NCBI GenBank assembly: GCA_003242515.1
Contig: QGUS01000024.1
Span: 1-13,433, forward strand
DNA: 13,433 nucleotides
From: Actinomycetota bacterium
GTDB taxonomy: Bacteria > Actinomycetota > Acidimicrobiia > Spongiisociales > ZC4RG35
Reading direction: 5' to 3'
In this document: one piece after another, positions 12,542-13,433 of the stretch
Numbering within the stretch: position 1 is the first letter of the stretch
Layout: each line of letters starts with the position of its first letter
Translations under genes and position numbers: made by a program
Notes under the pieces: model-generated
What the model was told of the DNA's origin: nothing
Databases searched by the model: none
The model's input: only the letters and a program-made list of their open reading frames with translations

Positions 12542-13020
12542 GCAAGGTGCCGGACGCCTCGGCGCAGGAGCGTCTGAGGATCATCCAGAACTCCCGATCG
12601 GTCGCCCTCGTGGGCGTGTCCAACAACCCCCTCCGGTCGTCGAACTTCGTCGCCTCCTACCTGATCCGCACCAACTTTCGGATCTACATGGTCAACCCCA
12701 TGTACGACGAGGTCCTGGAGATGAAGTCGTACGCCAGCCTCCACGACCTGCCCGAGGTCCCGGACATCGTGGACGTGTTCCGCCGTCACGACGCCATCCC
12801 GGAGGTGGCGGACGAGGCGATCGCGGTGGGTGCCAAGGTCCTCTGGCTGCAGCTCGGGCTGCGGCACGACGAGGCGGCGCAGAAGGCGGTCGACGCCGGG
12901 TTGCTGGTGGTGCAGGACCGCTGTCTGAAGATCGAGCACGCCCGGTTCTCGGGCCGGCTCAACCTGGCCGGCTTCAACACGGGCGTCATCTCGTCGAAGC
13001 GCCGCCGCCCGATCGACTAG
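12538..13020 (+). CDS. CoA-binding domain protein (YccU family)
   Basis: A 160-residue Rossmann-fold CoA-binding protein. It starts with GTG 12538 overlapping the metY stop (GTGA), so the pair is translationally coupled. RIIQNSRSVALVGVSNNPLRSSNFVASYLI is the N-terminal nucleotide-binding strand-loop-helix; IYMVNPMYDEVLEMKSYASLHDLPEVPDIVDVFRRHDAIPEVADEAIAVGAKVLWLQLG and VVQDRCLKIEHARF are the conserved YccU blocks, the last with its invariant-looking Cys in DRCxxIEH. The function of this family is not settled. Tight coupling to metY suggests a role tied to O-acylhomoserine or CoA-ester metabolism, by inference. The longer opening from 11833 runs out of frame through metY and is a shadow. Confidence 0.9.
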   Translation: MSKVPDASAQERLRIIQNSRSVALVGVSNNPLRSSNFVASYLIRTNFRIYMVNPMYDEVLEMKSYASLHDLPEVPDIVDVFRRHDAIPEVADEAIAVGAKVLWLQLGLRHDEAAQKAVDAGLLVVQDRCLKIEHARFSGRLNLAGFNTGVISSKRRRPID

Positions 13021-13070
13021 CACCGGGCAGCCACTCGCCACCGGAACGGTCGCGCGCTCGCTGCCTGGTG
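13021..13070 (+). terminator. Inverted repeat directly after the CoA-binding gene, candidate terminator
   Basis: CACCGGGCAGC (13021-13031) pairs with GCTGCCTGGTG (13060-13070) over 11 bp with one G-U, starting on the base after the stop codon. The 28-nt loop holds a small nested stem (ACCG/CGGT). There is no U-tract, so terminator function is uncertain. Confidence 0.4.
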
Positions 13071-13123
13071 GGACCGACCCCCCTACCCCCGCCTCCGCTT
13101 CGCTCCGGCGGCGGTACCTTCCC

Positions 13124-13140
13124 CCATTGCTTCGCAATGG
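13124..13140. repeat. 7-bp mini-hairpin with TTC loop at the edge of the repeat region
   Basis: CCATTGC, TTC, GCAATGG forms a perfect hairpin. The same core, GCTTCGC (GCGAAGC on the other strand), recurs at 13097-13103, 13268-13274 and 13422-13428; the last two close the direct repeats. The region 13070-13152 reads as a degenerate third copy of the repeat's right end (run of C, then TTCCC, CATTGCTTCGCA). Confidence 0.6.
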
Positions 13141-13152
13141 CGGACAAGGACT

Positions 13153-13180
13153 TGGAGCGGGTGACCGGAATCGAACCGGC
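13153..13180 (-). pseudogene. tRNA 3'-end fragment (T arm, acceptor 3' strand, CCA), copy 1; tRNA-Gly-like
   Basis: On the minus strand: T stem GCCGG, T loop TTCGATT, T stem CCGGT, then CACCCGC, discriminator T and CCA. The CACCCGCTCCA end is typical of bacterial tRNA-Gly. The matching 5' acceptor strand (GCGGGTG) occurs nowhere up to the window end, and no anticodon arm folds in the adjacent sequence, so this is a fragment rather than a gene. Confidence 0.6.
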
Positions 13181-13279
13181 GTTCCGAGCTTGCCAGGGAA
13201 TGGTCGGGGCCTCGTGTTCGAGAACACGAGCTTGGATGCCGGGGGGAGCGACCCCCCTTCCCTCATTGCTTCGCAGTGG
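13153..13279. repeat. 127-bp direct repeat, copy 1
   Basis: Identical over its full length to 13307-13433, period 154 bp, with a 27-bp spacer. In order it contains a tRNA-like 3' end (minus strand), a 9-bp inverted repeat with 2-nt centre (13211-13230), a G6/C6 hairpin (13241-13257) and a GCTTCGC mini-hairpin near the end. No protein-coding gene is credible here. Confidence 0.9.
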
Positions 13280-13306
13280 GGCCCTCGGATGAGGGGCCGT
13301 GAGTAC

Positions 13307-13334
13307 TGGAGCGGGTGACCGGAATCGAACCGGC
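13307..13334 (-). pseudogene. tRNA 3'-end fragment, copy 2
   Basis: The same T arm, acceptor strand and CCA as copy 1. A 5' half could only lie beyond the window end, at a distance that would require an intron; copy 1 lacks a 5' half, so the same is likely here. Confidence 0.55.
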
Positions 13335-13433
13335 GTTCCGAGCTTGCCAGGGAATGGTCGGGGCCTCGTGTTCGAGAACACGAGCTTGGATGCCGGGGGG
13401 AGCGACCCCCCTTCCCTCATTGCTTCGCAGTGG
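13307..13433. repeat. 127-bp direct repeat, copy 2 (reaches the window edge)
   Basis: The second identical copy, with the same internal elements: inverted repeat at 13365-13384, G6/C6 hairpin at 13395-13411 and GCTTCGC at 13422-13428. It stops at the window end, so the true repeat unit may be longer and more copies may follow. Confidence 0.9.

Noticed and set aside
13211..13230. LexA/SOS box within the direct repeat
   Set aside because: The palindrome has GTTC...GAAC order, the reverse of the actinobacterial GAAC...GTTC box, and it does not precede a gene.
12986..13420. Minus-strand ORF ending in KLGTPVRFRSPAP-type sequence, and plus-strand ORFs with RVTGIEPA
   Set aside because: These are translations of the tRNA 3' end and the direct repeats, a well-known source of spurious protein predictions; no independent coding signal.
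13153..13433. Two intact tRNA genes
   Set aside because: Only the T arm, acceptor 3' strand and CCA are present. The 5' acceptor strand GCGGGTG does not occur in the available minus strand and no anticodon arm folds next to the T arm.
13153..13433. CRISPR array
   Set aside because: Only two copies, far too long (127 bp), with structured tRNA-like content and no cas genes nearby.

Overview
The window is GC-rich bacterial chromosome and looks actinobacterial, most like Acidimicrobiia or a relative; the class is an inference. The evidence is the rpsF-ssb-rpsR-rplI-dnaB order, a mycobacterial-type (probably bifunctional) dCTP deaminase, frequent GTG starts, and TANNNT -10 boxes 6 nt upstream of start codons, as in leaderless actinobacterial transcripts.

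Layout. Positions 1-1535 (+): the tail of an orotate phosphoribosyltransferase-like gene with a probable frameshift, a two-TM PH-like membrane protein and endonuclease IV, all with overlapping stop/start codons. 1571-2755 (-): a beta-propeller lipoprotein, divergent from panB (2816-3670, +), which is followed by a DUF192 lipoprotein. 4115-5802 (+): a ribosomal/replication operon, rpsF-ssb-rpsR-rplI, with a structured leader and a textbook intrinsic terminator. 6076-7999 (+): dnaB and dcd. 8003-11205 (-): a sulfur-metabolism operon. 11240-13020 (+): the divergent metY plus a CoA-binding protein gene. 13021-13433: no protein gene; an 11-bp inverted repeat, then two identical 127-bp direct repeats that each carry the 3' end of a tRNA on the minus strand.

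The most interesting part is the minus-strand operon read from about 11170 down to 8003. It has a good -35/-10 pair, a SAM-I-clan riboswitch, a 39-codon ORF with a perfect Shine-Dalgarno and a C-x3-C-x-C-x3-C cluster interleaved with Met, a 12-bp hairpin covering the end of that ORF, and then OsmC-like, flavoprotein and MetA genes joined by TGATG stop/start overlaps. MetA would acylate homoserine and the divergent MetY would sulfhydrylate the product to homocysteine. SAM would repress the MetA arm. The small Cys/Met-rich ORF may be a leader peptide sensing sulfur amino acids or a small metal- or thiol-active protein. This small ORF was absent from the ORF calls I was given (it is below their length range) and is the best candidate for something undescribed.
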